Below are positions 32,398 to 43,565 of a stretch of 64,000 nucleotides of DNA, piece after piece. The stretch is from Nilaparvata lugens (lineage: Eukaryota > Arthropoda > Insecta > Hemiptera > Delphacidae). Position 1 is the stretch's first letter, and the number at the start of each line of letters is the position of its first letter. The DNA lies in contig NC_052507.1 in NCBI RefSeq assembly GCF_014356525.2, positions 8,053,568-8,117,567 of the forward strand, written 5' to 3'. The notes beneath the pieces are model-generated. The model was not told where the DNA came from. It saw nothing but the letters and a program-made list of their open reading frames with translations, and searched no databases. The translations under genes and the position numbers were made by a program.

Positions 32398-33099
32398 CCT
32401 GACTCATTCTCTTTCTCTCTCTATCTATCTCTTTCTTTACCTCTCTTTTTCCCACGAATCATCAACGTTCCCTCGTCAATTTCTCCTCCCAGGATCCCCA
32501 CGAGCTTTAAAACTGCAATGGATTTGTAAAAAATATATCTCTGCCCCAAATCAAGATATCGAGCTGACTTTGATTCAATCTTCTATAGTATGAATATCTA
32601 CAATCAATAACATTCACCATTTTATCGTATATCGAGTGTTAAGGCAGTTACTCCCGTATAATTTGGTATTTTAATCATTCTAAATTCAAAATTTCTAGCT
32701 AATATTATATTCTTGGACAGAACTTTGAACTTTAAATTTCCTCAGTAAGAACATAACCTATTTTTTCGGACATTTCATTATTTATCAAAATTTGGGAACA
32801 GAATAGTTTTGGGCTATGCCTGTTGTTCTATCCCGATCATATTCATATAATATGAACATATTCATGATTTGTAATTATATCAACGAATAAATAAATAAAT
32901 AAATGAATAAATAAATAAAGTCGAAAAATTGGGAGATTTTCACCTCAAATTCCATATTTTGTCAATAAAAGTTTACGCTTCCATTTTTGAGGAAAATATT
33001 CCTCATAAAAGTTGTAGCTCGTTCCAAAACCTCTAAAATGATGTATCATAAGTCATACTTATTTTATGTCCTATACTCTTAATTGTCCCGTGAAAAAAG
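32398..33099. other. Spacer with family X retroposon tail at 32790-32920
   Basis: The tail holds TTTGGGAACAGAATAG, TTTTGGGCTATGCCTGTTG and (AAAT)n. The rest, including a frame at 32375-32593 driven by CT-rich sequence, shows nothing further. Confidence 0.5.
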
Positions 33100-33350
33100 T
33101 AAATTCGTATTGGGTTTTTTGGTGGGGAGCACCCTGCGGGAAGGTCCCACCGCCTGAATACATATTATAATTTAAGCCGTCATTGGGCGTTACGACTGCC
33201 ATACTTCAATGGGGCCGACAATTTAACGTGCCCTTCCGATAACACAGGAGTGATCTGGTTAAAAAACTTTTGGTTATGAGAGGGTTTGAACCCGGGATCT
33301 GTATGCTGCTGAGCAAGCACTCTATCCACCAGACCACGGATTACTACATT
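33100..33350 (-). mobile_element. tRNA-derived SINE, copy 2
   Basis: Minus-strand copy of the SINE at 54287. Head: CCGTGGTCTGGTGGATAGAG (A box) and CGGGTTCAAACCC (B box, one change from GGTTCGAACCC). Body: CACGTTAAATTGTCGG and GGTGGGACCTTCCCGC. The trailing sequence AAATTCGTATTGGG is the reverse of the 3' tail. No clear target duplication found. Confidence 0.85.
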
Positions 33351-33510
33351 TAATCTACACAGATGTGGATGACCATTTGAGTAATACTGAAGTTTTCGGA
33401 CTAGGATTCTTCCATTCACGTGCATTGAATTAAATTATGAATAAATAGTTATGAAATTGGTTACGTAATAATAATCAAGCTGAAGAGTTCAAGATATTCA
33501 CTTCAAGTTT

Positions 33511-33640
33511 TTACTTTCCTTACCCTATTACCATAGGTAAGGAAAGTATTGCTTTCCGAAAAAAATTAAGGTACCCCAATTTCTAAATTTCTATACATTT
33601 CAAAGTCCCCTGAGTCCAAAAAAGGGGTTTTTGGGTATTG

Positions 33641-33735
<95 letters not shown>

Positions 33736-34406
33736 GTGTGTGTGTGTGTGTGTGTGTATGAGTGTATGTGCGTCTGTGTACACTATATTTCATCTCCCAA
33801 TCAACGGAATGACTTGAAATTTGGAACTTAAAGTCCTTACACTATAAGGATCCGACAAGAACAATTTCGATCAAATGCAATTCCAGATGGCGGCTAAAAT
33901 GGCGAAAATGTTGTCAAAAACCGGGGTTTTCGCGATTTTCTCGAAAATGGCTCCAACGATTTTGATTAAATTCATGCCTAAAAAGGTCATTGATAAGCTC
34001 TATCGACTGCCATGAGTCCCATATCTGTAAAAATTTCAGGAGACCCGCCCCATCCATGCAAAGTTTGATTTATCAGGCTTCAGATATAATTCAAACAAAA
34101 AAAATAAGTGGAAAAGATTCAGCATGAAAATCTCTGCAATTTATGTCCAGTAACATTTTCACCTAAAATTGGAAATAAGCTCGAAATGCAAGAAAATAAG
34201 ATTATTCAATTGCAAACTGTTGATTCTATTAAATCATTCACTTTGAAGAGATAGCATACTCCGTGTGTCTTCTGCAGCGCTATTGTCCTGTCACCAGCTG
34301 TCTCAGATCTTGGAATAGTAGATTTGATATGCGCGGGAACACTAGCGACAGTTGATCAATTTTCATAACGGTAAGGAAAGTTGTGTGAGTGCGCCACATC
34401 ATGATT
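33511..34406 (+). mobile_element. GT-bearing element T, copy 2 (full length)
   Basis: Complete from the CTTTCCTTACC/GGTAAGGAAAG hairpin to GGCAAGGAAAGTTGTGTGAG and CGCCACATCATGATTT. (GT)n at 33643-33758. The 11-base ACTTTCCTT(G/A)CC motif is inverted near the two ends, with about 28 bp beyond it on the right. The conserved body includes CAAGATGGCGGCTAAAATGG-like and CGCGATTTTCTCGAAAA phrases. No transposase. Confidence 0.85.
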
Positions 34407-35199
34407 TTCAAATCTTTATTTACTACCTATGAAATCGTCAGAGGCTTTATGCAAATACGTTGAAAATAACACCAGGTTGTGAGAAAACAGTCATCCTTGA
34501 CTCAACAAAATAAAACGCACATCGTCTGGATTCTAGTGGCATCAAAGAACGACGCATTTAGAACTGCAATACCACATTATTTTCTCCCGATCCTTTAATC
34601 TGGTTGACAAAAAATTCGCATCCCGTCTCGACTCACAGATTTAGCATTTTTTCACATCCCCAACCAGGTCAATGAACCCAAGTAGAGACCATGTGTATGT
34701 GAATTGCAGTTCTTGGATTTCAATTTGAACTTCTTTGTTTCACGGCAGAGTAATTTTCAACTCGTATTCAGTTCTTCCTCATTCTTTCCTCTGTTGAACA
34801 GTAAAAGAAGATGATATTGAAGTAATTTTTTTCTGATTTGTCGAGAACGCAAACTCTGGATTCTGCCGATAGATGGCAGTAGTAACAGATTTATTGTCGT
34901 CTTCTTTTCTTCTTCTTCTTCTTCTTCTTATTCTCCTTCTTCTTCTTCTTCTTCTTTCTTTCTCTTTCTTTTACATATTCTTATTCTAATTTTATTGCCT
35001 ATACGTTCCTGATGCTGTTCATCCTGATTTTGATGGTGGCAATCCTTAAATACTTGGTTGCCAACTTATGGAATGAAGACATTCATAGGAGACTGAGCTG
35101 CAACTCCATCTATTTTCACATTTAATTTAATGATGTACAGTTACTTTTATTGTTCTTCACTGCATTAACGAAGACATAGGTCGTTCACCTAATATGTTA
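34407..35199. other. Spacer with (CTT)n at 34903-34972
   Basis: Unique-looking sequence. The only repeat is an imperfect CTT tract. No supported frame. Confidence 0.45.
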
Positions 35200-35320
35200 G
35201 ATGGTTCGACCAATCATAGGCTAGTGCACTGCTCCATGACCACGCCTCCCAGTCGTCTCATTGGCTGGCATTGGTACATCACTGAAATGGTGTCTGTAGC
35301 TGCGACAGCCATTTTGAATA
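35200..35320. promoter_or_regulatory. Possible CCAAT/GC-box promoter patch
   Basis: CCAATC at 35210, CCACGCCTCC at 35240, ATTGGC at 35260, ATTGG at 35270 and GCCATTTTG at 35308 lie within about 110 bp of locally GC-richer, non-repetitive DNA. Opposed CCAAT boxes with a GC box and a YY1-like CCAT motif are typical of TATA-less housekeeping promoters. No transcript or exon can be linked to it from the sequence alone. Confidence 0.25.
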
Positions 35321-35526
35321 TGTTAGCTACTGCAATAGAATGCTCAACTTGTTATAATAATATCGTGTGACCTGGCTGGCTCTTGTTCTATTTGTTTATC
35401 TATTCGATTTTTTATCTTTGTTCATCTACTTCCATATGATAAGAGGTCTTCGAGGTCTATTGAATAACCTTGAAAGAAAACGGGTTTCAATTAAATCTTC
35501 AACTGATTCCACGAACATTGAAACTC

Positions 35527-35710
35527 AAGTCTATTAAAATGAGAAGACTAAGAAATTGTCAATAACCACTGATTTATTGATAGTTAGAAAGACCGGTTTT
35601 GGTTGTTACACCATTGTCAATCTCTGATAATTATTTCCAATCTCTCATAGTTTATGAATAATTACCACAATATCAACTTGTCAACTACACAAAAAGTGAA
35701 GTCTAGTTAA
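35527..35710 (-). mobile_element. PLE terminal fragment P5
   Basis: Contains AAGACTAAGAAATTGTCAA, the hammerhead-region copy at 35583-35626 (core broken: GAAAC is AAAAC on the minus strand) and the phrase ATTACCACAATATCAACTTG. The last also occurs inverted at the left part of P10 (54550-54575). Confidence 0.65.
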
Positions 35711-36505
35711 GCCACGCTTACACCAGAGTTTCCAACAAAATGATGTTCACAAAAATAGTTTCCTTCATAGAAAGTCATTTTTATGATGTATATTGTAGGA
35801 ATCAATTAATAAAAAGTTGTCAATTTCTTCTGTAGTTAACAAGTTAGATATTGCTGATATTTTCAAGAAATTGGCAACAAATTTCTGAAATTTGTTGAAG
35901 TCCCAGTTGACAACTCAGGTGTTAACGTGGCTTCAAACTATATCAGTAGATAATACAACATTGTGTGATTTAGTTTGATTTACGTCAAAATTTCATATTC
36001 ATTGAACTGAAATTTATCGACATAATTGAACAGCGATCCTTCCAATGCTATTCCACTGATTTTTCCCAAAGATTGTTCAATGTTCAAATTAAACAGTTGA
36101 ATTTGGAATGGAATGTCTCTTTGATACGAGTAATAATCCGAGCTGGGTTTATTGATGCATTTTTTAGTGGGCTGAAGAAGTCGGGGTGAGTGTGCCAAAA
36201 TGGCTTGGCTAAAACTGTACACCAACGAAATTTTCGTCTCATCCCAACTAAACCAATACATCATCCTTTCTCACTTGCACAAACACTCATCTAGCAATCA
36301 TCTCAAATTCCTGGGTATTGGTGATAAATGAGATTTTACACTGTTATTTATGCGAATGCAATTTACATGTTGACCATATTGGAAGTGTCTTTATGAATGT
36401 GTGAAATATATGTTTTGAGATAATCTGCTGGTTCAGTTTTGTTTATAGTGAGAACCCAATGCACGATAGCTGTGCAAGTATGTGCATCTATGAAGGCTCA
36501 ATTTT
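35711..36505 (-). other. Spacer with unassigned 94-codon minus frame
   Basis: 35980-36264 (minus) encodes a 94-residue frame starting MMYWFSWDETKISLVYS. There is no recognisable domain or repeat overlap. It could be a host exon fragment or chance. Confidence 0.25.
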
Positions 36506-37501
36506 TTACTTTCCTTGCCCTATTACCATAGGTAAGGAAAGTATTGCTTTCCGAAAAAATTAAGGTACCCCAATTTCTATACGTTTCAAGGTCCCCTGAG
36601 TCCAAAAAAGTGGTTTTTGGGTATTGGTCTATATGTGTGTGTGTGTATGAGTGTATGTGCGTCTGTGTACACGATATCTCATCTCCCAGTAAACGTAATG
36701 ACTTGAAATTTGGAACGTAAGGTCCTTACACTATAAGGATCCGACACGAACAATTTCGATCAAATGAAATCCAAGATGGCGGCTAAAATGTTGTCAAAAA
36801 CAGGGGTTTTCGCGATTTTCTCGAAAACGGCTCCAACGATTATGATCAAATTTATACCTGGGATAGTCATTGATAAGCTCTATCAACTGCAAGTCCTATA
36901 TCTGTGAAAATTTCAGGAGCTTTGCCCCATCTATGCAAAGTTTGATTTTAGATTCTCAATTATCAGCCTTCATATACAATTTAAACAAAAAATTTCAAGT
37001 GGAAAGGATTGAGCATGAAAATCTCTGCAATTAATGTCCAGTAACATTTCAATTCAATTCAATTCTTTTTATTTGCCATCAATACAATTTACAATAAATT
37101 ATTCAAGAAATTCATAGAAATAAAAATAAAACATAGCTTACAATCAAAACAAAAATTATAAATTAAATATATTTAAATCAAAATCTATTCATTAAGGCAA
37201 CAACCCAGCAAGGAAAATCCTGTCCGCTGGGCGTGAGCATCAGTTCAACCTAGAATTGAAAATAAGCTTGAAATCCGAGAAAATGTTATTATTAAATTGC
37301 AAACTGTTGGCAACTGTTGGTTCTATTAAAATCATTCACTACGAAGAGATAGCAGACCTCGTGTGTTTCCAGCGTTATTGACCTATCACCAGCTGTCTCA
37401 TATCTTTGAATAATAGACTTGAGATACGCGGGAACACTAGCGTCAGGTGATCAATTTTCATAACGGCAAGGAAAGTTGTGTGAGTGCACCACACCAGATT
37501 T
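36506..37501 (+). mobile_element. GT-bearing element T, copy 3, with nested retroposon
   Basis: Full length, with only about 15 bases of GT (36633-36647). Interrupted at 37049 between the conserved phrases CAGTAACATTT and CTAGAATTGAAAATAAGC by about 200 bp. Confidence 0.85.
37049..37252 (-). mobile_element. Retroposon tail nested in T copy 3
   Basis: Begins with three CAATT units on the plus strand, i.e. a (GAATT)n tail on the minus strand, then TTTTTATTTGCCATCAAT and AT-rich sequence. It ends near CCGCTGGGCGTGAGCATCAG. A typical minus-strand LINE/SINE 3' fragment. No coding sequence. Confidence 0.6.
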
Positions 37502-37965
37502 TGTTATCTGTAATACTAAGGCCGTGTCTCTAGGGTCTAATGAGCCGTAGAACCAGTGAGAGGAGAAAATTTAAACTTAATATTATTTTATTCTATTGTT
37601 TGAGTTTGATAAAGATTCAATGCTCCATTAGATTTAATAAGTGTCCTGGAAACTAGGCCTTAATACTATTGTTGAATGGGGATGAAGCATTCTTGATGAC
37701 GATGCCTTACGGTATGTGGAACGAAATTAGAACTTCTTGCATGCACGCCAAGTCTGTAAGTGATAGCAATGTCGGAGGTTGCTGTACTCTATCTGATTCA
37801 TACCCTTTGGAATTGAGAATTACGACATATATATCCATCCTTCTCAGCTGACATCACTCACATCACAGCTTTAATTCACTTAGAATCTGGGAGCATCAGT
37901 TAAAAAAGCCTTCAAATCTAATGTGGTTTAGCATACTTCTTTCTCATTCTTATAATAAAGAAAGA
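37502..37965. other. No recognisable feature
   Basis: Spacer between two inverted T copies. The 60-codon frame at 37669-37851 matches nothing known. Confidence 0.45.
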
Positions 37966-38783
37966 AATCTGGTGTGGCGCACTCACACAACTTTCCTTGC
38001 CGTTATGAAAATTGATCTTCTGACGCTAGTGTACTCGCGCATCTCAAGTCTACCATTCAAAGATATGAGACAGCTGGTGATAGGTCAATAACGCTGGAGA
38101 CACAAGAAGTCTGCTATCTCTTCGTAGTGAATGATTCAATAGAATCAACAATAATTTGCAATTGAATAATCACATTTTCTCGAATTTAAAGCTTATTTTC
38201 AATTTTAGGTGAAAATGTTACTGAACATTAATTTTAGAGATTTTTATGCTCAATCTTCTCCACTTGATTTTTTTCGTTTTAATTTTATCTGAAGCCTGAT
38301 AATTGGGAATCTATCTGCATTGATGGGGCGAAGCTCCTGAAATTTTTACAGATATGGGACTTGTGGCAGTTGATAGAGCTTATCAATGACTATTTTAGGT
38401 ATGAATTTGATCAAAATCGTTGGAGCCGTTTTCGAGAAAATCGCAAAAAACACTGTTTTTGACAACATTTTCGCCATTTCAGCCGCCATCTTGGACTGCA
38501 TTTGATCGAAATTGTTCGTGTCGGATCCTTATAGTGTAAGGACCTCACGTTCCAAATTTCAAGTCATTCCGTTTACTTGGAGATGAGATATCGTGTACAC
38601 AGACGCACATACACTCATATATACACACACACACACACACACACATACAGACCAATATCCAAAAACCACTTTTTCGGACTCAGGGGACCTTGAAACGTAT
38701 AGAAATTTGGAAATTGGGGTATCTTAATTTTTTTCGGAAAGCAATACCTACTTTCCTTACCTATGGTAATAGGGCAAGGAAAT
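37966..38783 (-). mobile_element. GT-bearing element T, copy 4
   Basis: Minus-strand full-length copy: AATCTGGTGTGGCGCACTCA at left, GGTAATAGGGCAAGGAAA at right, with (AC)n at 38622-38644. Opposite orientation to T copy 3, 465 bp away, so the pair forms a kilobase-scale inverted repeat. Confidence 0.85.
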
Positions 38784-38999
38784 TAAAAAACTATATAAAA
38801 AAGTATAAAAAGCATGAGCAGCTAATTTTTCAAACGCTGGATAAAACTGAGTTCTGTGATGTCAATTTTTAAATGTTTCTATAAAAATTTATCGTATCAA
38901 GTTTTCAAGGATTTCAGTGATGTATTGGCTTGACATCCTATGAGCTATGTCATTCTCAAATTCTTAATACTACTGATAGAATAATTTTTGAAATATAAT

Positions 39000-39835
39000 T
39001 CAATAAACTGAATTATGGTGGGTTTTACTTGGAAGGAGCATATTCAGGTCCTTGCAAAAAAACTTAATCAAGCTTATTTTGTAATTCTCACCCTCTCTCA
39101 CTCACTAGACAAAAGCACCCTATTGGCCGTCTACTACGCATATGTCTACTCATATCTAAGCTATGAAACCATTTTCTGGGGAAATTCTGTTGATAGCGGT
39201 AAAATTTTTATAATCCAGAAAAAAATAATAAGAGTCATTTGTGGATTGAGATCAAGAGATTCTTGCAAAGCATTCTTCAAAAACCTAAACATTCTAGCGC
39301 TACCATCTATTTTTATCTATCAATTGTTGGTTTTTGTTAAACAGAATTTAGATAAATTTCAATTCTGCACAGATAATCACGGGTATAATACACGTAATAG
39401 TAGTCTCATTGCTTTTCCAGTACATAGGCACACAGCTCTAGAAAAAACTCCATTCTACTCTGGAATACGTTATTTTAATAAATTACCTGCAGCCATCAGA
39501 AATCTAGATTCAATAAACAAATTCAAACTAACAGTCAGAAAAATGTTAGTAGAGAAAGCCCTATACTCTGCTGCCGAATTTTAATTTGTGAAAAGGGTCT
39601 GTAGAGTGTAACTTAACTTTTTGTGACTTTCATTTCCATGTGAATTTGATGAGATACATCATAGAGTGTATTTATTGTGTATTGGTATAAAGTGTATTTA
39701 TTTATTTTACTTTCAAGAAGTTAGAACTAAGTCTTTTAAATATAATTTTGTTCTAGTATTGACATGTCACCAGTCAAATGAGTGTTACTCAAAAATTGAT
39801 GTAATGTGACGATAAATAAATGAAATGAAATTAGC
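39000..39835 (+). mobile_element. 5'-truncated Jockey-like LINE
   Basis: Contains the C-terminal reverse transcriptase remnant 39015-39584, then about 250 bp of 3' UTR ending GATAAATAAATGAAATGAAA, a non-LTR-type tail. The 5' edge is set by the start of homology, just upstream of the frame. Such 5' truncation is usual for target-primed insertion. Confidence 0.7.
39015..39584 (+). pseudogene. LINE reverse transcriptase, C-terminal fragment
   Basis: 189 residues with features of the region after the RT palm in Jockey-group non-LTR elements: TWKEHI near residue 5, LSYETIFWGNS around 47-57 (family form LSYGI.LWGNS), QKKIIRVICGLRSRDSC (family form QKKAVRII.G...R.SC), KNLNILALPSIFIYQLL, HGYNTRNSS near 122 and FNKLPAAIRNL near 154. 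The catalytic YADD lies upstream and is missing. An in-frame stop precedes the first ATG, so this is not an independent gene. The frame is intact to its stop, suggesting a fairly recent insertion. Confidence 0.85.
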
Positions 39836-39872
39836 ATAGAAAGACAAGATATTCTTAAACCACAATTTTTTT

Positions 39873-40890
39873 TAAAAATTCCGGTTTCGGTTGTTATACC
39901 AGTATCAATCTAGTGTAAACTGAAACTGAAGTAGAGAGCAGCAGTATTTATACTAACGATCGAGCACCGTTATTGGTGTAGGCCGTGACCTATCAAGGTG
40001 AATGTCTGTTATTGGCCTAGACAAGCCCCTCCCCAATTAGCGGTTTATACAACCGTTACAGAATGGCGATTTGAACAGTCAACACAGAAATGGATAATTA
40101 TTGAATTGTTACATGTTACGAAATAAATAAATAAAATTGATAGAAAAATGTTACAAAAACATGTTGTGTAAATTAGAATTGGAACCGTTTTGGGCTTATA
40201 AGCCTGTGGTACTTTTTTGTAAGTTGTGTAATTTTAAATGAATAAAATATATAAGATGAATAAATTAATGGATAGAACAATAATATAAGAAAAAACTTCA
40301 ACAAATGACAAACAAATTCATGATAAAACAAAGCTTTATTAATTCATACAAAAAGTACATCATAAAAATTATAGGGAGAGAAAAAATAAGGTAGCCTTGT
40401 GCTATTCCTCTCCCAAAATTTATATAAGGTTACACATAGTCCAAAATACGTTAAGTCTTGTAGTTGTTCACTTCACAAAATTTTCACAATGTAAATTTTT
40501 AAATTTAGATGTTTTAAAACCAAACTTAGGAATATATTTCACATTATTATCACTAAAATAATAAATATTCACATTTTAAAAAAATAATTTTGAAGGCCCG
40601 AAAATCAAACTTAAATTTATAAGCACATCTGTTATTATATTAGCTGGTTTGTTTGTATTGATTGAAATGAATCTGATCGTATAAGCTAAGTGCTTATTTG
40701 AGAATAAAATACCTTTGTTACTCTAGTTATTTCCAGAGCCTCCTGAATATTTAGAAGTCTGCCTTTGCTATTGAAATGCAGAAACTCAACATTCTCCTTG
40801 GCCTTGAACTTGTGATCGTTTGTTATTAGATGTTGAGCAAAGTTGGAATCCCCGTGACATTTATTCCAATCAGATATGAAATAAATATTA
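39873..40890 (-). mobile_element. Penelope-like element remnant P6
   Basis: Minus strand, from the C-terminal coding remnant (40690-40890) through an untranslated region to a terminal hammerhead-region copy near 39885-39915. The 3' part CACCGTTATTGGTGTAGGCC and AAGCCCCTCCCCAATTAGCGG matches P8 at 44530-44625. Inside it are later insertions: family X tail at 40177-40240 and family Y tail (minus) at 40340-40450. Confidence 0.7.
40686..40890 (-). pseudogene. PLE protein C-terminus (GIY-YIG endonuclease region)
   Basis: The minus-strand frame reads ISDWNKCHGDSNFAQHLITN, then DHKFKAKENVEFLHFNSKGR and LLNIQEALEITRVTK, then a stop. The pattern S.FA.HL...H.F......LH...KG..LN..E..EI is the C-terminal hallmark of Penelope-like elements, following the GIY-YIG nuclease core. 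The GIY-YIG motif and the RT are absent, so this is a fragment. P8 carries a closely related copy of its last 17 residues in plus orientation. Confidence 0.7.
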
Positions 40891-41222
40891 ATACAGTATA
40901 TTATTTTTTAAAAATAATACTTGTATTTCTAATATTGGGTGCAAATTGGGTGACGCTAAATGGACTAGCATAAAATGGCGGTCAGGCAAACTTCTCCTGA
41001 CCAAAAACTACACATCTTGAAGAAATTGAAAAAAATAATATACAAAAACAAATAATAAATAATAATAAAAAATATTATTATGTATAGTCTATACGTAGAC
41101 ATTTGAGACTCATGAGCTTGATATGTGTTGAGTATCTGCCATACGCTAAATAATAATACATTTATAATATAAATATAAAGAAAATAATTAAAAATCTCAG
41201 TACCCTTTTTTTTAAAATATTT

Positions 41223-41265
41223 TATCACGACATGTTTCGGTCAATTATGCCATTTTCAAGTGATA
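41223..41265 (-). ncRNA. Hammerhead-like motif, left arm of P7
   Basis: Mirror of 41293-41335: stem I TATCAC/GTGATA, core TTGAAAA, stem II GG/CC, GAA, ACATGT and C17. Confidence 0.5.
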
Positions 41266-41292
41266 TGAATTAAATCAATATAATTTAATTCA

Positions 41293-41335
41293 TATCACTT
41301 GAAAATGGCATAATTGACCGAAACATGTCGTGATA
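41293..41335 (+). ncRNA. Hammerhead-like motif, right arm of P7
   Basis: Stem I TATCAC/GTGATA (6 bp), core TTGAAAA (U3, A8), a 2-bp stem II (GG/CC) with loop CATAATTGA, then GAA, the self-complementary stem III ACATGT and C17, with cleavage predicted before GTGATA. Stem III differs from the ACCGGT of P1/P10 but keeps perfect self-complementarity. That pattern is expected if paired dimers are selected. Confidence 0.55.
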
Positions 41336-41435
41336 AAATATTTTTTAAAAAAAGGGTACTGAGATTTTTAATTATTTTCTTTATATTTATAATACAAGTA
41401 GCCCTATACAGGAAAGAGATATACATTTATAATAT

Positions 41436-42220
41436 TTCTTTTTATATGATATTCTATTCAGAATCGATAACTACCACAAAATCACCCTTACAACCACTCT
41501 TAAACTATCGTCTATCTACCATATTAAGTCTGCATTTGATATTGACCTCCATCGATCGATGATATCGATTGATACCAGCTGAGCTTTAGTGTTTACAAGT
41601 TTGTGTTTCTTCAATAATTCCAAATTTTCTTAAATAACTCAATATTAATCATCAAAAGTGCTAATTGAGTGGAATATTTCTAATCAATTTATCAATTCAA
41701 TCCATCTAAATTCAAAATTTATAGTTTATTTTGGAAAAAAATTATCAAAATTGTACACGTGAAATTCTAACCTTATCTTGGACTCTATCCTATATAAATT
41801 TGGAAGAAAAATAGCACAAGGACTACCTCATTATTTTATCTGCCAATGTTATTATTACATTAGTATTATTTACATTGTAAATAAAAATAATAAATAAAAT
41901 GTACCCACCACAATCGGTCATAGTTATTTTGAGAATGTTGAATATTTCACTCACATCTTACTTTCCAAGTATCTTGTTCAAATATATTGAACTTATTTAC
42001 TGGATTATATTTCTAGACTATCTTGTTCAGGGGAATGGATTTGGAAACACATTTCCCCACACATTATAGTTAAAATTAAATCTGAAATGGTAAACATAAT
42101 GAGGATTGATATATAACTCCTGTAAATATTATTTTCAATTATTTTAGCAATTTCTACTGAAGATTGAAGATCAAAGATCAAAGACCTCGTTTACATTTAT
42201 CGATGATCGAAGTACTTTAC
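41436..42220. other. Spacer with family Y retroposon tail at 41775-41905
   Basis: The tail contains TTTGGAAGAAAAATAGCACA, AGGACTACCTCATT and (AATAAA)n. ATCGATCGATGATATCGAT near 41552-41570 is a small palindromic cluster of unknown meaning. No gene. Confidence 0.5.
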
Positions 42221-42282
42221 ATGCTCCACTCATACTTGACGACCTCTCACTCACTCTATCACTCACTCTCTCTCTCTCTCTC

Positions 42283-42576
42283 TTTGGTAGAGAGTTAGTG
42301 GGGAGGATATTTTTAATATTCTTTCCGAAGAATGGACATTGATATGTCCAAAGCTCCGCCAATTTATGTAGATGCATAACAATATAATTATCTATAGTTA
42401 TTATATTACAAATTACTTTTCCATATCATATACAGTTCAATAATTATTTTCTTAGTCTATATTATGTAAATTCATCTATAATTTTGCTGTATTGTAAGCT
42501 ATTGTATTTAAGTTTATAATCCAGTATATATTGTAATCTACATAAATAAAGTACTCAATCAATCAATCAATCAATC
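42283..42576 (+). mobile_element. Short retroposon family L, copy 5, in CT tract
   Basis: Starts TTTGGTAGAGAGTTAGTGGG directly after (CT)n and ends with (TCAA)n directly before TCTCTTACTATCTCTC. All three hairpins are intact. Nearly identical to copy 6 and copy 1, so recently active. Confidence 0.85.
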
Positions 42577-43136
42577 TCTTACTATCTCTCACATCTACTC
42601 TCTCTTCTACTCACTAACACTCTCTCTATCACTCTCTCTCTCTCTCACTCTCTCTCTCTCTTACTATCTCTCACATCTACTCTTTCTCCTACTCTCTATC
42701 ACTCTCTCTCTCTCCCTGTTTCGCGCTCTCTCTCTCTCATTCACTCTCTCTATCTCGCTCTATCCATTTACTCATAGTCTATCCCATCACACATGCCAAT
42801 CGACGTTTTTCGAACGAATAGTATATAATCAGACGAATCTGTCTGTGCATGTGTGTGTGTAAGAGTGTAGCTGTGTGAGTGTCCCTGGACTGATAGGGCT
42901 ATTTTGGTGAGAGACCGGTCTATTTAAGGACCAGGGTCAGACGGCAGACATTAGATCAGCTGTTAGATATTGGACATGGTCCAGAGTCGAAGCGCAAGGT
43001 ACATGGTGTCGTCGATCTGTGTTCTCTCTCACACTCTCTTTCGCTCTCTCAATCTGTCTCTCTCTTTCTCTCTCCCTCTCTCTCTCTCTCTCACTCTCTC
43101 ACTATATCTCTCTCTTATTCTCACTCTCTCTCTCTC

Positions 43137-43428
43137 TTTGGTAGAGAGTTAGTGGGGAGGATATTTTTAATATTCTCTCCGAAGAATGCACATTGATATG
43201 TCCAAAGCTCCGCCTATTTATGTAGATGCATAACAATATAATTATCTATAGTTATTATATTACAAATTGCTTTTTCATATAATATACAGTTCAATAATTA
43301 TTTTCTTAGTCTATATTATGTAAATTCATCTATAATTTTGCTGTATTGTAAGCTATCGTATATAAGTGTATAAGCCAGTATATTGTAATCTACATAAATA
43401 AAGTACTCAATCAATCAATCAATCAATC
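43137..43428 (+). mobile_element. Short retroposon family L, copy 6, in CT tract
   Basis: As copy 5, flanked by (CT)n on both sides. Hairpin 2 is broken by one change (GCACAT instead of GGACAT). Confidence 0.85.
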
Positions 43429-43565
43429 ACTCTCTCTCTCTCAGAAAAACTCTCACAAACACTTACACACTCTCTCTCTCACTCACACTATCTCTCGCTC
43501 TTTCTTCCTCACTGTCTCTCTCACTCTCTCTCCTTCTTTCTCACTGTCTCTCTCACTCTTTCTTT

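Larger units (their letters stand above)
41156..41435. mobile_element. PLE-derived foldback P7 with 15-bp target duplication
   Basis: ATACATTTATAATAT flanks the insert (41156-41170 and 41421-41435). The insert 41171-41420 is a foldback with arms of about 95 bp meeting near 41277 (AATCAATATAATTTAATT) and a tail GTAGCCCTATACAGG. Each arm has a complete hammerhead-like motif. The long duplication implies a staggered break like that of target-primed retroelements. Confidence 0.9.
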
